From Salegentibacter sp. R32 (lineage in GTDB: Bacteria; Bacteroidota; Bacteroidia; Flavobacteriales; Flavobacteriaceae), in contig NZ_RXOM01000067.1 of the NCBI RefSeq assembly GCF_008692195.1, positions 1 through 64,000 of the forward strand: a DNA stretch of 64,000 bases. Reading direction: 5' to 3'. The position numbers and the translations under genes were made by a program. Positions 39,649 through 49,243 of the stretch are shown in pieces (the first letter of the stretch is position 1; each line of letters starts with the position of its first letter). Below the pieces are notes generated by a model. That model did no database searches, was not told the origin of the DNA, and was given only the letters and a program-made list of their open reading frames with translations.

Positions 39649-40898
39649 TACGATAAAGTCAATTGATTGTTAGCTAAAATACCGTACACTTTTCCTTTTA
39701 GTTTTTCCCCTAAAAACATAGAGTTTTTAGAAGTTGAAAGAATTTGTGATTTTTCAAATGTAAAATTATGCTCCGGATTAAACAGTGTGAAACTTGCTTT
39801 TTTGCCAATTTCCAGTGTTGGATTTTCCATGTGAAAACGTTCTCGGCCTTTGGTTAAAACTTCAATAGCTTTTTCAGTCGATAAGAGTTTGTTTAGAGCA
39901 GCAAAAGCTGTTTCTAAACCAATAGTTCCAAAAGCTGCATTTTCAAATTCTACTTTTTTCTGTTCAATATCAATAGGCGTGTGGTCGGTGGTGACCATAT
40001 CGATGGTTCCGTCTTTTACTGCTTTTAGTAAAGCTTTACGGTCTTTATCGGTTCTTAACGGAGGCGTCACTTTATAATTGGCATCAAAGTCTTGTAGCTT
40101 TTCATCGGTCAATAATAAGTTATGAATCGCTACGCTACACGTTACATCTAAACCTTTCTTTTTAGCATCTTTAATAAGTTGAACCGATTTTTCAGTAGAA
40201 ATGGTCGGAATATGAAGTTTCCCGCCGGTATATTCTAAAATAAACAAATCCCGACTAATTTGAAGTTCTTCCGCAAAAGACGGGATTCCTTTTAATCCCA
40301 ATTGTGTACTTTGGTATTCTTCGTGTACATAACCATTTCTGGCAATTGCATTTTCCTGCGGAAATGATTGCACCAATCCATCAAAATTTTGCGTATACTG
40401 TAAAGCAATTTTTAAAAGGTTCGGATTCTTTACCGGTTTTTTATAATCTGAAAAAGCTACCGCTCCGGCATTTTTCATATCGTAAAGTTCAGCTAAATCA
40501 ACTCCTTCTGCATGTTTGGTTAAAGTTCCCACGGGCGCTAATTGAACGCCGTATTTTCCTTGATGGCTATTTAAAAAGCTAATGGTCGAACTATTATCGG
40601 CAACAGGTTGCGTGGTCGGGTTCAACAGGATGGTTGTAAAACCACTTTTCGCTGCGGTTTTCATTCCGTTGTCCAGCGTTTCGCGTTCTTCGTAACCCGG
40701 CTCTCCAAAACTTACGCTGCTATCGAACCAGCCAAGAGAAACATGAAGATTTTCCTTTTCTATAATTTCATCAGCTTGGGTCGAAATGTTTTTATCAATT
40801 GCTTCAATTTTTCCGTTGTTGACTAAAATATCTACTTTTTTAAGGTGATGTTCACTTTCAGAATTAACAATTGTCGCAGCTTTGATAAGGATTTTCAT
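39648..40898 (-). CDS. dihydroorotase-like amidohydrolase lacking the HxH metal motif
   Basis: A 416-residue protein with the amidohydrolase TIM-barrel frame of dihydroorotase: an N-terminal beta sandwich, GEPGYEERETL, KVTPPLRTDKDRKAL, and TTDHTPID with the catalytic Asp. The first barrel strand, normally DxHxHxREPG, reads DSSVSFGEPG, so both metal-binding His are Ser. His in KLHIPT and VAIHNLLLT remains. It is therefore probably inactive as a dihydroorotase, comparable to the PyrC' subunits that hold aspartate transcarbamoylase together, or has a changed role. It precedes the DUF4870 and esterase genes in one operon. Confidence 0.85.
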   Translation of the reverse strand: MKILIKAATIVNSESEHHLKKVDILVNNGKIEAIDKNISTQADEIIEKENLHVSLGWFDSSVSFGEPGYEERETLDNGMKTAAKSGFTTILLNPTTQPVADNSSTISFLNSHQGKYGVQLAPVGTLTKHAEGVDLAELYDMKNAGAVAFSDYKKPVKNPNLLKIALQYTQNFDGLVQSFPQENAIARNGYVHEEYQSTQLGLKGIPSFAEELQISRDLFILEYTGGKLHIPTISTEKSVQLIKDAKKKGLDVTCSVAIHNLLLTDEKLQDFDANYKVTPPLRTDKDRKALLKAVKDGTIDMVTTDHTPIDIEQKKVEFENAAFGTIGLETAFAALNKLLSTEKAIEVLTKGRERFHMENPTLEIGKKASFTLFNPEHNFTFEKSQILSTSKNSMFLGEKLKGKVYGILANNQLTLS

Positions 40899-40907
40899 TG
40901 ATGGGTT

Positions 40908-42830
40908 TTATTTAAGAAACTTCAGTAATAAAAATTCAGTAATTAAAAATAATAGGGCAAAAATAACAAACCATTTCCAAAGAAAGTTCATTTCATTTGC
41001 ATTAATCTCTGCCGTAAAAAAATTAGAAATACTTTCACTTTGTTCAATATTTTCAACACCAGAAAGTTCAGCATAATTTAAATTACTTTCTTTTCTGTCG
41101 TAATTAAAACTGATTTTTTTCAGCGGTTTTTCATTAGCCTGTAAACTATAAGTTCCTGCTTTTTGAGGCTGTTCTTGAAACGTTAAACTGACTTTATTGC
41201 TGTATTTTCGTTGCAACGGAATAAAAGTGGAGGTGCTGTCACTTACTTTAATCACTTGGTCGTCTTGTAATTCTGCCGCAATTTCTACTGTATTATTTTG
41301 TCCGCTTACATAATATAATTTGGGCAGTTGCAGACTCTGTTTCGCCATATTATAAAATGTGGGAACAATTAAAGGCGAATTTTTAAAATTGCTATTTTCC
41401 TGATTAATTGCTGCTGAAAAACGGTAGGTTTTATTGGCTAAACTTAAAAAAGGGGAGTTGTTGCTGAAACTTAAAATTTTGTCGTTGCTATTGCTAGGGA
41501 AATAACTATTGACTTTAGGATATTCAAAATTAGAAACTTGTTTATTGAACACATTTTGATAAAGCGGATGATTGAAATTAATCTGTGTGATCTTTAATTC
41601 TTGTTCAATTTTTGGATTGAAATTACCAAGTTGAAGTGAACTAAAAAGCGTTTGATACGAAGAAAGATTACTCTCTGCGGAAGGAATTACGGTAATAAAT
41701 CCGCCATTTTCTATATGTTTCTGTAGAATAGAACCTAATCCAGACGGAATGCTTTTCAATTCATTAAGAATTATCAAATTTTGGTCTTCCAGTTGATTGT
41801 AATCAATTTGATTTTCTGTAACCGAAATAAAGTTGAATTCTTCTTCGGTATAAATCTTTTTCAGAAAACTATCGTCACTTCCGTTTAAGGCAATCACATT
41901 GATTTTTTCATTCTGCTGAAGTGAAAAGTACAAGCGGTTATCAAATTGAAGGTTATCATCAATAATTTGTAAAACGCCATCAATATTTTCATTATTCGGA
42001 AAGCTAAATGTTGCTGAAGCCGTATTTTTTTCTTCAAAACCAATACTGCTTTTTGCCATGAGATTAGATCCGTTATACAAACTGACCGGAAAAATTTCTT
42101 CCGTAGTAGAAGTTGCCGATAAATTGACTTGCAATTCTATATTATCCAGGTTTTGATTTTTTATAAAAACCGAATCGATGCTCACGTTAAAACTACTTTC
42201 CGGTTTCAACTGAATAAAGGTATTTTCAATTTTTTTTTCAGCAGAAAAATCATCCACATCTTTTTGTTGAAAATCTGAAATGGCTACAAATTTTTTCAGC
42301 GTACTTGAATCTTTACTAAACTGATTCAGCGCTTTTAAATAAGTGGTTTTTAAACGGGTTGGAGTAGAAGAGTAGTTAATTTGTTGTAATTCGGGTTTAA
42401 TTTCTTCTAACGTTGTTTTGCTGTACGTCTGGTCGTTAGTGAGCAAAGTAAAAGTTTCGCCTTCCGGAATTTGCGTAAGTAAATCTTGAATGGCTTTTTT
42501 TAGCAATTCTCCTTGTTGTCCCTTTTGCTGCATACTAAACGAATTATCTAAATAAATAACCGTTTCTTTTTCTTTTAAAGTTTGTTGGGAGGTCGGAAAA
42601 TAAGGTTGCGCAAAAGCAATAATGATACAAGCTAACGCCAGCAAGCGTGCTAAAAGCGTAAGCCACTTTTTTATTTGAGAACTTTTACGGGTTTGTAACT
42701 GTACTTTTTTTAAGAATTTTACGTTGGTAAAATATTCTTTTTTAAACCTTCTTAATTGAAAAAGGTGAACAAGAATAGGAATAACCAGTAAAAAGAGGGC
42801 GTAAAGAAGTTGCGGGTTTTTAAACAGCAT
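40908..42830 (-). CDS. BatA/VWA-type membrane protein
   Basis: A 640-residue protein. The N-terminal BatA domain (LVIPILVHLFQLRRFKKEYF, then a second helix ACIIIAFAQPYF) is followed by a von Willebrand A-like domain with a MIDAS DNSFS (YLDNSFSMQQ). A long beta-rich periplasmic region and a C-terminal helix (FLWKWFVIFALLFLITEFLL) follow. The family is associated with aerotolerance/Bat loci and membrane-linked MoxR systems. It is 9 bases upstream of the dihydroorotase-like gene. Confidence 0.85.
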   Translation of the reverse strand: MLFKNPQLLYALFLLVIPILVHLFQLRRFKKEYFTNVKFLKKVQLQTRKSSQIKKWLTLLARLLALACIIIAFAQPYFPTSQQTLKEKETVIYLDNSFSMQQKGQQGELLKKAIQDLLTQIPEGETFTLLTNDQTYSKTTLEEIKPELQQINYSSTPTRLKTTYLKALNQFSKDSSTLKKFVAISDFQQKDVDDFSAEKKIENTFIQLKPESSFNVSIDSVFIKNQNLDNIELQVNLSATSTTEEIFPVSLYNGSNLMAKSSIGFEEKNTASATFSFPNNENIDGVLQIIDDNLQFDNRLYFSLQQNEKINVIALNGSDDSFLKKIYTEEEFNFISVTENQIDYNQLEDQNLIILNELKSIPSGLGSILQKHIENGGFITVIPSAESNLSSYQTLFSSLQLGNFNPKIEQELKITQINFNHPLYQNVFNKQVSNFEYPKVNSYFPSNSNDKILSFSNNSPFLSLANKTYRFSAAINQENSNFKNSPLIVPTFYNMAKQSLQLPKLYYVSGQNNTVEIAAELQDDQVIKVSDSTSTFIPLQRKYSNKVSLTFQEQPQKAGTYSLQANEKPLKKISFNYDRKESNLNYAELSGVENIEQSESISNFFTAEINANEMNFLWKWFVIFALLFLITEFLLLKFLK

Positions 42831-42899
42831 TTCTTATTTTCTATAAGATGTTCAAATATAGAAAATGAAACTTAAAGTTAACCTATAGTTGCTTATTTA

Positions 42900-44129
42900 T
42901 TAAGCGGTTTTTTGTTGGGAAGGTTTTTCGATGCTAAAAGTAAAGGTGGTACTTTTCCCCATACTTGATTTCACTTGAATTTCGCCACCCAAACTGCTTA
43001 CCAGTTTTTTTACGGTAGAAAGACCAATTCCGTTGCCTTTGTTGCCGTTTCTATCAATTTGATTTACAGTAGCAAACAATTCAAAAATATCCTTCTGTTT
43101 GTTTTGTGGAATTCCCATGCCGTTATCGGTCACGGTAAAATAATAGAAGCCTTTTTGCTCTTCACAACTAATATCTACTATAATTTTTTCTTTGTCGTTA
43201 TATTTAATGCTATTGCCTAACAAGTTTAGTAGAATTTGTTCCAAGGCTACGCGATTGCAAATAAGGTCTAGATTGTTTTCGGGGAAGTTAATTTCGCAAT
43301 CTTCGGTAATGTTCAATAAATCGACAATTTCTTCCAGTAAATGATGAATATCAAAATGGTCTTCTTCTTCGCGTGGAGCGAGCTTATCGGTTTCGTAGTG
43401 TGCTAAAATTTTCGTGATATAATCACTTAGTGTAAGCGAAGATTGCTTCAGGTATTTTAAATATTGAAGTCCTTTTTCATCTAAATTTTTGCTGTACTTC
43501 TCTTTTAATAAATCGGAAGTCACAATCATATTCGCCAATGGCATTTTCATATCGTGGGAAACTACGCCGGCGAAATTTTTCAATAGCTCATTCCTTTCGC
43601 GTAAAGCTCTTTCGGTTTCTTCTAAATAATTGTTTCTTACTCGAAGCTCCAATAATTTAACCACTTGTTGGGCAAGGGTTTTTAGCGCTTTTATTTGCTG
43701 GTTATTTAATTTTTTGGGCTGATGGTCGATAATACACAACGTTCCTAGTGCATTTCCGTTTTTATCGGTAAGCGGCACTCCAGCGTAGAAAATAACTGGT
43801 GTATTTTTTAATTGCGTGAGTGGATTTCCTTTAAATCTTTCATCTAGTCGAGCATCTTCAATAATGGTAATGTCTTTAGGTTTTAAGATTGCGTGGCCAC
43901 AAAAAGATAAATCCCTTGTGTTTTCGCACATATCTGTCCCGATACTCGACTTAAACCATTGCCGCTCTTCTTCAATAAAAGTAATAAGCGCAATAGGTGA
44001 ATTGCTAATATAAGAAGCAAGTTCACTAATATCATCAAACTCCTTTTCGGGAGCGGTATCAATGATTTTAAGCTCCTTTAGTGCTTTTAATCGATTAGCT
44101 TCGTTGGATGGCAAACAAGGTTCAATCAT
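42900..44129 (-). CDS. GAF-domain sensor histidine kinase
   Basis: A 409-residue soluble kinase. The GAF domain spans residues 15-170 (SSIGTDMCENTRDLSFCGHA, YAGVPLTDKNGNALGTLCI) and the HisKA has phospho-acceptor His in VVSHDMKMPLANM. The HATPase_c domain shows an N box (NLLGNSIKYND), G1 (DNGMGIP) and G2 (GNGIGLS). No transmembrane helix, so it is a cytoplasmic sensor. No response-regulator gene is adjacent; a partner must be elsewhere. Confidence 0.92.
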   Translation of the reverse strand: MIEPCLPSNEANRLKALKELKIIDTAPEKEFDDISELASYISNSPIALITFIEEERQWFKSSIGTDMCENTRDLSFCGHAILKPKDITIIEDARLDERFKGNPLTQLKNTPVIFYAGVPLTDKNGNALGTLCIIDHQPKKLNNQQIKALKTLAQQVVKLLELRVRNNYLEETERALRERNELLKNFAGVVSHDMKMPLANMIVTSDLLKEKYSKNLDEKGLQYLKYLKQSSLTLSDYITKILAHYETDKLAPREEEDHFDIHHLLEEIVDLLNITEDCEINFPENNLDLICNRVALEQILLNLLGNSIKYNDKEKIIVDISCEEQKGFYYFTVTDNGMGIPQNKQKDIFELFATVNQIDRNGNKGNGIGLSTVKKLVSSLGGEIQVKSSMGKSTTFTFSIEKPSQQKTA

Positions 44130-44187
44130 AGCAACTTATAAAACAGGTGTAAAATTACAATTTTTTTAACATTTGTAACTTATTTTT

Positions 44188-44955
44188 TTAAAAGTCTTTT
44201 TCAAAAGCGCCAATACCAAATAGAGCGTAATCGTATTTTACAGGGTCTTGAGCATCCAACTTCCGTAAATTTGTGTCTAATTCTGCTAAAGCCTTGGCAT
44301 CATTCTGTTTTCTTTTGAGTAGTTTTAACCTTCTGGCAATGTTTCCGCTATGAACGTCTAACGGACAAGAAAGCGCTGCGGAGGAAATATTTTTCCAAAT
44401 CCCAAAATCAACGCCTTTGTTATCATTTCTTACCATCCATCGCAAATACATATTAATTCTTTTGGCTGCTGAATTTTTTAAAGGATCGCTTACGTGTTTC
44501 TGAGTCCTTTTTAAATGAGGAAGTTCAAAGAATATTTTTTTGAATTCGTGAATGGCATGTTGTGTGGAAGTAGCTGTGGAGTGTTGACTGAAAACTTCTT
44601 CTAAACCGCCGTAATTCTTGTAAATATGTTGAAGTGAAGTAAGAAAATATTGTAAATCAAGTTCGTTAAAAGTTCGGTGAACAAAACCTTGAAATCTATC
44701 TAAATCTTCTTCTTTAAAATGAAGTACAAATTCGTGCGGACTCATTTCTAGCAACTCCATTAGATTTCGGGCTTTTTTGAGAATACTTTTACGGTTTCCC
44801 CAAGCGATGGTTGCGGTAAGGAACCCGGAAATTTCAATGTCTTCTTTTTTGGAAAATAAGTGCGGAATTTGAATCGGGTCTGTCTCAATAAATTCCGGTT
44901 GGTTGTATTGTTCTGCTTTAAAGTCTAGAAATTCTTTGAGCTCTTTCTTATTCAT
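44188..44955 (-). CDS. TIGR02757/DUF2400 family protein
   Basis: A 255-residue protein. The start chosen is ATG 44955, which overlaps the stop of the membrane protein gene by 8 bases; an upstream ATG at 44982 lies inside that gene. Conserved features are FLTATIAWGNRKSILKKARN, FVHRTFNELDLQYFLTSLQ, KRINMYLRWMVRNDNKGVDF and PLDVHSGNIARRL. The latter resemble helix-hairpin-helix DNA glycosylases; an actual nuclease role is not established. Confidence 0.85.
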   Translation of the reverse strand: MNKKELKEFLDFKAEQYNQPEFIETDPIQIPHLFSKKEDIEISGFLTATIAWGNRKSILKKARNLMELLEMSPHEFVLHFKEEDLDRFQGFVHRTFNELDLQYFLTSLQHIYKNYGGLEEVFSQHSTATSTQHAIHEFKKIFFELPHLKRTQKHVSDPLKNSAAKRINMYLRWMVRNDNKGVDFGIWKNISSAALSCPLDVHSGNIARRLKLLKRKQNDAKALAELDTNLRKLDAQDPVKYDYALFGIGAFEKDF

Positions 44956-46660
44956 TGTCAACGTTTTCAATGGGTTTTGCATAAAAACCGTCCTCTAATT
45001 TTCCGGTTCGTAGCTGCGGAATGATATGAAAATTCTTTTTAAAAAACTCAATTTGCTCTTTTTTTATGGCAGGAAGTTTTCCATCGCCTGTAATCCAAAA
45101 GAAGTCAATATTTACCGGATTTTGATAGTTTAGGTTTCCTAAATTTTCTTCTTTGTAAACATACTTGTATTTAGAGTTTTGATGAGGAAAAACAATATTT
45201 TTCCATTCAAAATTGCTGCTTTGCTGAATTAGTTCATTATTAGTGAATTGATTGAACTGAACTGAAAAAAACAAGGGAAAGCAACTTGCTGAAATCCCTA
45301 AGATTAAAAGAAGTTTTAAAATTTTCTTTTGCTGAAAACATATAAAAAATCCAAGTCCTGAAAATGCTAAAATGAAAACTAAAAAGAATCGGTATTGCGG
45401 GGACGTTAAAAACAAAACCCCTAATTGTAGAACTGCTAAACTGTAAATAAAAAATAGTGGTTTTTTCAGTTTCGATTTTAAAATGAAAAACGAGAAAATA
45501 ATTAATAAAAGAACAATTAACTGATTAAAATAGCCGTGAAGTTTGGGCAAGAATAACCAAGTTTTAAAGCGTTCCCAAATGGAAAGCGAAGTGTATTCTT
45601 GAAAACTAATATGATAAGCATAGGCTTTATTCATATTAAAGAAAAATTCCTGATAGTCTTGGGTTAAACTGTAATCGGTTTCTAACAATTGCAATTGCTG
45701 TAAAGGAAATAGGGGATAACCAGTAAGAATTTGATTTTTTACCAATAAAATGCCAAGTGTAATTAATCCAACGACAATTATTGGAAGTAAACCTTTTTTT
45801 AATTTTTGAAAATTGAATACTAAAACTCCCAACGGTATGAAAGCAATAAAAACGGTGCTTACTTTTACATAAAGAACAAAAAAGGAAAGTAAAGCGATTA
45901 CTGTAAAATCCTGCTTTGAAAAATTATTCCATTTCTTCAGAATAAAATAAAATAGTACAAATGAAATGAGAAATACAGGAACATCCGGTGAAGGAGCGCT
46001 GATAAATTGAAAAAATAACACGCTTCCTAGAGGAATGATGGCTAAAAATAAATTAGCGAGATGAGTACTTTTTTGTTGAAAAAAGAGATTGAGTTTTTCA
46101 AAAGCAAAAAGAGAGACCAAACAAAATAAGTAAGCGCTTAAATCATTAAAGTTTTCATAGAGAAAACTAAAATTAAAAGCACTTTGCAATACGTGCCAAC
46201 CGCTATTTTGGGCTAAAAATAAATGCAAATTGGCAAGTCCCGGTACAAAACCATATTCATTCAACCATTTAATGGTTTGGAGGTAATAAGACTCGTTATC
46301 AATCACAAAAGGGGCAGAAGCGGCTTGCGCTACAATCAGCAACGCTAATCCTAAAAAGCCTATTTTTAGAAACTTACTGAGTGATTTAAAAATTTTAATG
46401 AATTGCTGAAAACTTGAAGAAATTTCTCCCTTCAACCAAAATCCAAACAAAATATTCAACATTAATAAAACAAGGTGAAAAGAACTATTGATTGGCTGAA
46501 AAAATGCAAATACCGAAGTAAATAAGCAAATAAAAAATAACCCAAGCAATTGCGAAATTACCGGATGGCTATTTTCAATTTTAAAAATTTTATTGGTAAC
46601 TGCTCCCCAAATGCTTGCAGATAAAAAAATATAAATCCAAGAGAGCAGAATGAGTAACAT
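44948..46660 (-). CDS. polytopic membrane protein, glycosyltransferase-like
   Basis: A 570-residue protein with about 12-13 hydrophobic helices and a short soluble C-terminal part. Loops such as FVIDNESYYLQTIKWLNEYG between the early helices recall the GT-C superfamily (an acidic pair after the first helices). It resembles the LIC_10190-type membrane proteins. A lipid-linked sugar transfer role is possible but unproven. It is 3 bases downstream of the ABC ATPase gene in the same operon. Confidence 0.65.
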   Translation of the reverse strand: MLLILLSWIYIFLSASIWGAVTNKIFKIENSHPVISQLLGLFFICLFTSVFAFFQPINSSFHLVLLMLNILFGFWLKGEISSSFQQFIKIFKSLSKFLKIGFLGLALLIVAQAASAPFVIDNESYYLQTIKWLNEYGFVPGLANLHLFLAQNSGWHVLQSAFNFSFLYENFNDLSAYLFCLVSLFAFEKLNLFFQQKSTHLANLFLAIIPLGSVLFFQFISAPSPDVPVFLISFVLFYFILKKWNNFSKQDFTVIALLSFFVLYVKVSTVFIAFIPLGVLVFNFQKLKKGLLPIIVVGLITLGILLVKNQILTGYPLFPLQQLQLLETDYSLTQDYQEFFFNMNKAYAYHISFQEYTSLSIWERFKTWLFLPKLHGYFNQLIVLLLIIFSFFILKSKLKKPLFFIYSLAVLQLGVLFLTSPQYRFFLVFILAFSGLGFFICFQQKKILKLLLILGISASCFPLFFSVQFNQFTNNELIQQSSNFEWKNIVFPHQNSKYKYVYKEENLGNLNYQNPVNIDFFWITGDGKLPAIKKEQIEFFKKNFHIIPQLRTGKLEDGFYAKPIENVDNE

Positions 46661-46663
46661 GTG

Positions 46664-47323
46664 CTAGACTATTGCGCCATCAACCATCGTTAGTTTTCTA
46701 TCGGCCATGTTGGCGAGTTCTTTGTTGTGGGTTACAATTATAAAGGTTTGCCCAAATTCTTCCCGTAATTTAAAAAATAAATGATGTAAATTTTCAGCAG
46801 ATTCTGAGTCCAAATTCCCTGAAGGTTCATCGGCTAAAATTACTTTTGGATTGTTAATTAAAGCTCTTGCCACGGCTACACGCTGTTGTTCACCACCGCT
46901 TAATTCTGATGGTTTGTGGTTTTTTCGGTGAGATAAGCCTAGAAATTCCAATAATTCTAAGGCGCGTTTTTCAGCTTTAGCTTTATCGGTTTTTTTAATA
47001 TATGCCGGGATGCATACATTTTCTAAAGCTGTAAACTCCGGTAATAATTGGTGAAACTGAAAAATAAATCCGATATATTCATTTCTGAAAGCTGCCAATT
47101 CGTTTTTATTCAATTTATAGATTTCTTTTTCAGCAATTTTTAAAGAAGTTGAATCGTTTTTAGAAGCATTATCTAAGGTTCCTAAAATTTGTAATAAAGT
47201 AGTTTTTCCAGCACCCGACGCTCCCACAATCGAAACAATTTCGCCTTTATCAATGGTTAGGTTTACATCGTTAAGTACGTGTAAATCATCATAATATTTA
47301 TGGATGTGTTTGGCAACAATCAT
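46664..47323 (-). CDS. LolD-like ABC transporter ATP-binding protein
   Basis: A 219-residue ATPase: Walker [20 protein letters not shown]-loop [16 protein letters not shown], signature [15 protein letters not shown], Walker [13 protein letters not shown] and H-loop IIVTHN. The sequence belongs to the MacB/LolD group, which drives lipoprotein release or efflux with FtsX-like permeases. The permease is not encoded next to it, so it must work with a partner elsewhere. Confidence 0.92.
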   Translation of the reverse strand: MIVAKHIHKYYDDLHVLNDVNLTIDKGEIVSIVGASGAGKTTLLQILGTLDNASKNDSTSLKIAEKEIYKLNKNELAAFRNEYIGFIFQFHQLLPEFTALENVCIPAYIKKTDKAKAEKRALELLEFLGLSHRKNHKPSELSGGEQQRVAVARALINNPKVILADEPSGNLDSESAENLHHLFFKLREEFGQTFIIVTHNKELANMADRKLTMVDGAIV

Positions 47324-47448
47324 ACGCAGAATCTTTGTTAGCCGCTAAAATAAGTTATTTTAAGCTGAACAATAGCATTATAACAAAGCTTTATCACTTT
47401 TAGTCTTTACAGCTTCTTATTTAATTTTAAATTTACGTAAAAAAGAAA

Positions 47449-47994
47449 ATGAAAGAAGCTCAATTAAAAACCGCAACTTTTGCCAATGGCTGTTTTTGGT
47501 GTACCGAAGCGGTTTTTCAGCGGTTGGAAGGTGTAAATGATATTATTTCTGGTTTTACCGGCGGAAATATAAAAAACCCTCCGTACCGGGAAGTGGTGCA
47601 AGGAAGAACCGGCCATGCGGAAGCTATTCAATTGAAATATAACCCGGAAGAAATTTCTTATAAAGAATTACTGATGGTATTTTTTACCACGCACGACCCA
47701 ACCACGCTCAACCGACAGGGAAACGATGTGGGACCACAATATAGAAGTGCTATCTTTTTTCATGATGAGGAACAACACCATACCGCGCATGAAGTTATTG
47801 AATATTTAAATGAAGAAGTTTTCGATGGTAAAATTGTGACTGAAGTTACTCCCGCATCGGCTTTTTATTCCGCAGAAATAGAGCATCAAAATTTTTATAA
47901 TAATCACAGAGCGCAACCTTATTGTCAAATTATTATTGATCCTAAAATAAGAAAGCTAAAGTCCTATTTTTCAGATAAATTAAAGTCGGCATAA
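47449..47994 (+). CDS. msrA: peptide-methionine (S)-S-oxide reductase
   Basis: A 181-residue MsrA with the catalytic motif GCFWCTEAVF (Cys at about residue 16), SGFTGGNIKNPPYREV, HAEAIQL and NDVGPQYRSAIF. It reduces methionine sulfoxide in proteins. There is no MsrB domain fusion and no signal peptide, so it acts in the cytoplasm. Transcribed away from the ABC ATPase gene. Confidence 0.95.
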   Translation: MKEAQLKTATFANGCFWCTEAVFQRLEGVNDIISGFTGGNIKNPPYREVVQGRTGHAEAIQLKYNPEEISYKELLMVFFTTHDPTTLNRQGNDVGPQYRSAIFFHDEEQHHTAHEVIEYLNEEVFDGKIVTEVTPASAFYSAEIEHQNFYNNHRAQPYCQIIIDPKIRKLKSYFSDKLKSA

Positions 47995-48031
47995 AAATTC
48001 GGCAAGTTTTTTGCAATAGTTATTATAAAAA

Positions 48032-48343
48032 ATGATGACCATGAAAAATTTGAAAAATAAATTGTTATTAAAAAGTGTAGTTTATGATGCTATTGGTATG
48101 GCGAGTAGTGCGATTCCGGTAGTAGGACCTTTTCTGGATATTTTATGGGCGCCTTATGCTGCCAAAAAAATGCAAGAAATGTATCCTAATAAAAAAGGTA
48201 AAATAGCTTCTGTTTTAGTTTTTATTGAAGAGGTTTTACCAATCACCGATATTATTCCAACTTTTACACTAATGTGGATCTACAATTTTGTATGGAAGAA
48301 AAACTATATTGAAGATATAAGCTTTGTAGAAGTGAAATCGTAA
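48032..48343 (+). CDS. small hydrophobic protein, function unknown
   Basis: A 103-residue protein with hydrophobic stretches around MASSAIPVVGPFLDILWAPY and IIPTFTLMWIYNF and basic residues between. It is 37 bases after msrA, probably co-transcribed. I recognise no defined domain; membrane association is likely. Confidence 0.65.
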   Translation: MMTMKNLKNKLLLKSVVYDAIGMASSAIPVVGPFLDILWAPYAAKKMQEMYPNKKGKIASVLVFIEEVLPITDIIPTFTLMWIYNFVWKKNYIEDISFVEVKS

Positions 48344-48356
48344 AATACTTTAAATG

Positions 48357-48388
48357 AAAAAGGCTATCGGATTTTCGATAGCCTTTTT
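48357..48388. terminator. bidirectional terminator
   Basis: Stem AAAAGGCTATCG / CGATAGCCTTTT with A-run and T-run. It separates the converging genes at 48032 and 48398. Confidence 0.9.
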
Positions 48389-48397
48389 ATATTAATA

Positions 48398-48739
48398 TTA
48401 ATCGTCGTCTTCTTCGTCTTCATCATCATCCGTTTCCATTTCCTCTTGGTCTTCTCTGGAAATTTTCACGTTTTCAGGAATATCTACAATAGGCTCATTT
48501 AAATCATCATCGTCATAATCGTCTTCATCGTAATTAGCCATGGTGTTTTCTAAGCGGGTACTTACTTTTACAAGATAAACGCAATCTTCAGTTCTTACTT
48601 CTACAGCTTCGACTGTTTCGTTTTTTGCGTTTTTAAAAGTAATAATGTGGTCGTCATCATAACCGTCAGGATATTTTTCAACCAACATCCCCAAAATTTC
48701 AGGAGTTAATTTTTTGTAATCAACAATAACTCGTTTCAT
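48398..48739 (-). CDS. conserved acidic protein, function unknown
   Basis: A 113-residue protein. Residues 1-65 form a small alpha/beta domain (VIVDYKKLTPEILGMLVEKY, IITFKNAKNETVEAVEVRT). The rest is almost all Asp/Glu (EEMETDDDEDEEDDD). Such proteins are common in Flavobacteriia and sometimes labelled DNA primase without basis. The acidic tail could mimic nucleic acid or bind a basic partner. Confidence 0.7.
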   Translation of the reverse strand: MKRVIVDYKKLTPEILGMLVEKYPDGYDDDHIITFKNAKNETVEAVEVRTEDCVYLVKVSTRLENTMANYDEDDYDDDDLNEPIVDIPENVKISREDQEEMETDDDEDEEDDD

Positions 48740-48829
48740 AAATTCTTTATCTCTATTTTAATTGGAGTAACTAAAAACAATAATAAAAAAGTTTCAATGA
48801 AATTAAACAGATTAATTGAAAAAATTATA

Positions 48830-49207
48830 TTAATTTTTTAATTGATTGATTTTTAGAACAGTAACTAAACTATCGCAATTTTTAAACGTACTTTTATATT
48901 TCTTTTTATCTAGTTCAGATTCAATTACATAAAAACTGCAAGTGTCTAACGAAGTTTCACTTTCGCTAAAAATAACTTCACCATTTTCTAAAGTAGAATT
49001 GATAAAAAGCGTATCTAAATTATAGGTAGAAAGTTGATTTTTTGCTTCTTCTGTGTAGATTTTTTCTTTGTTCTTGAGGGCTTTCAAGACTCTTGCCCCT
49101 GGACCATAATCACAAGAAGTTTTTTTTCCGCTTAAAAAGAAAATTAAAATAATGATTCCGGCTACAAAACCGGTAAAGTAAAAACCAAGTCGATGAATTA
49201 ATTTCAT
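48830..49207 (-). CDS. membrane-anchored hypothetical protein
   Basis: A 125-residue protein with one N-terminal helix (FYFTGFVAGIIILIFFLSG) and a soluble region with three Cys (TSCDYGPGARV, LDTCSFYVIE, KNCDSLVTV). The conserved-looking CDYGPGARVL just after the helix is distinctive. No function known to me. It lies 36 bases downstream of the alanine dehydrogenase gene and may be co-transcribed. Confidence 0.65.
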   Translation of the reverse strand: MKLIHRLGFYFTGFVAGIIILIFFLSGKKTSCDYGPGARVLKALKNKEKIYTEEAKNQLSTYNLDTLFINSTLENGEVIFSESETSLDTCSFYVIESELDKKKYKSTFKNCDSLVTVLKINQLKN

Positions 49208-49243
49208 TTGTACTTTTTAATTGAATTTCTAGAAATCCTTTAC

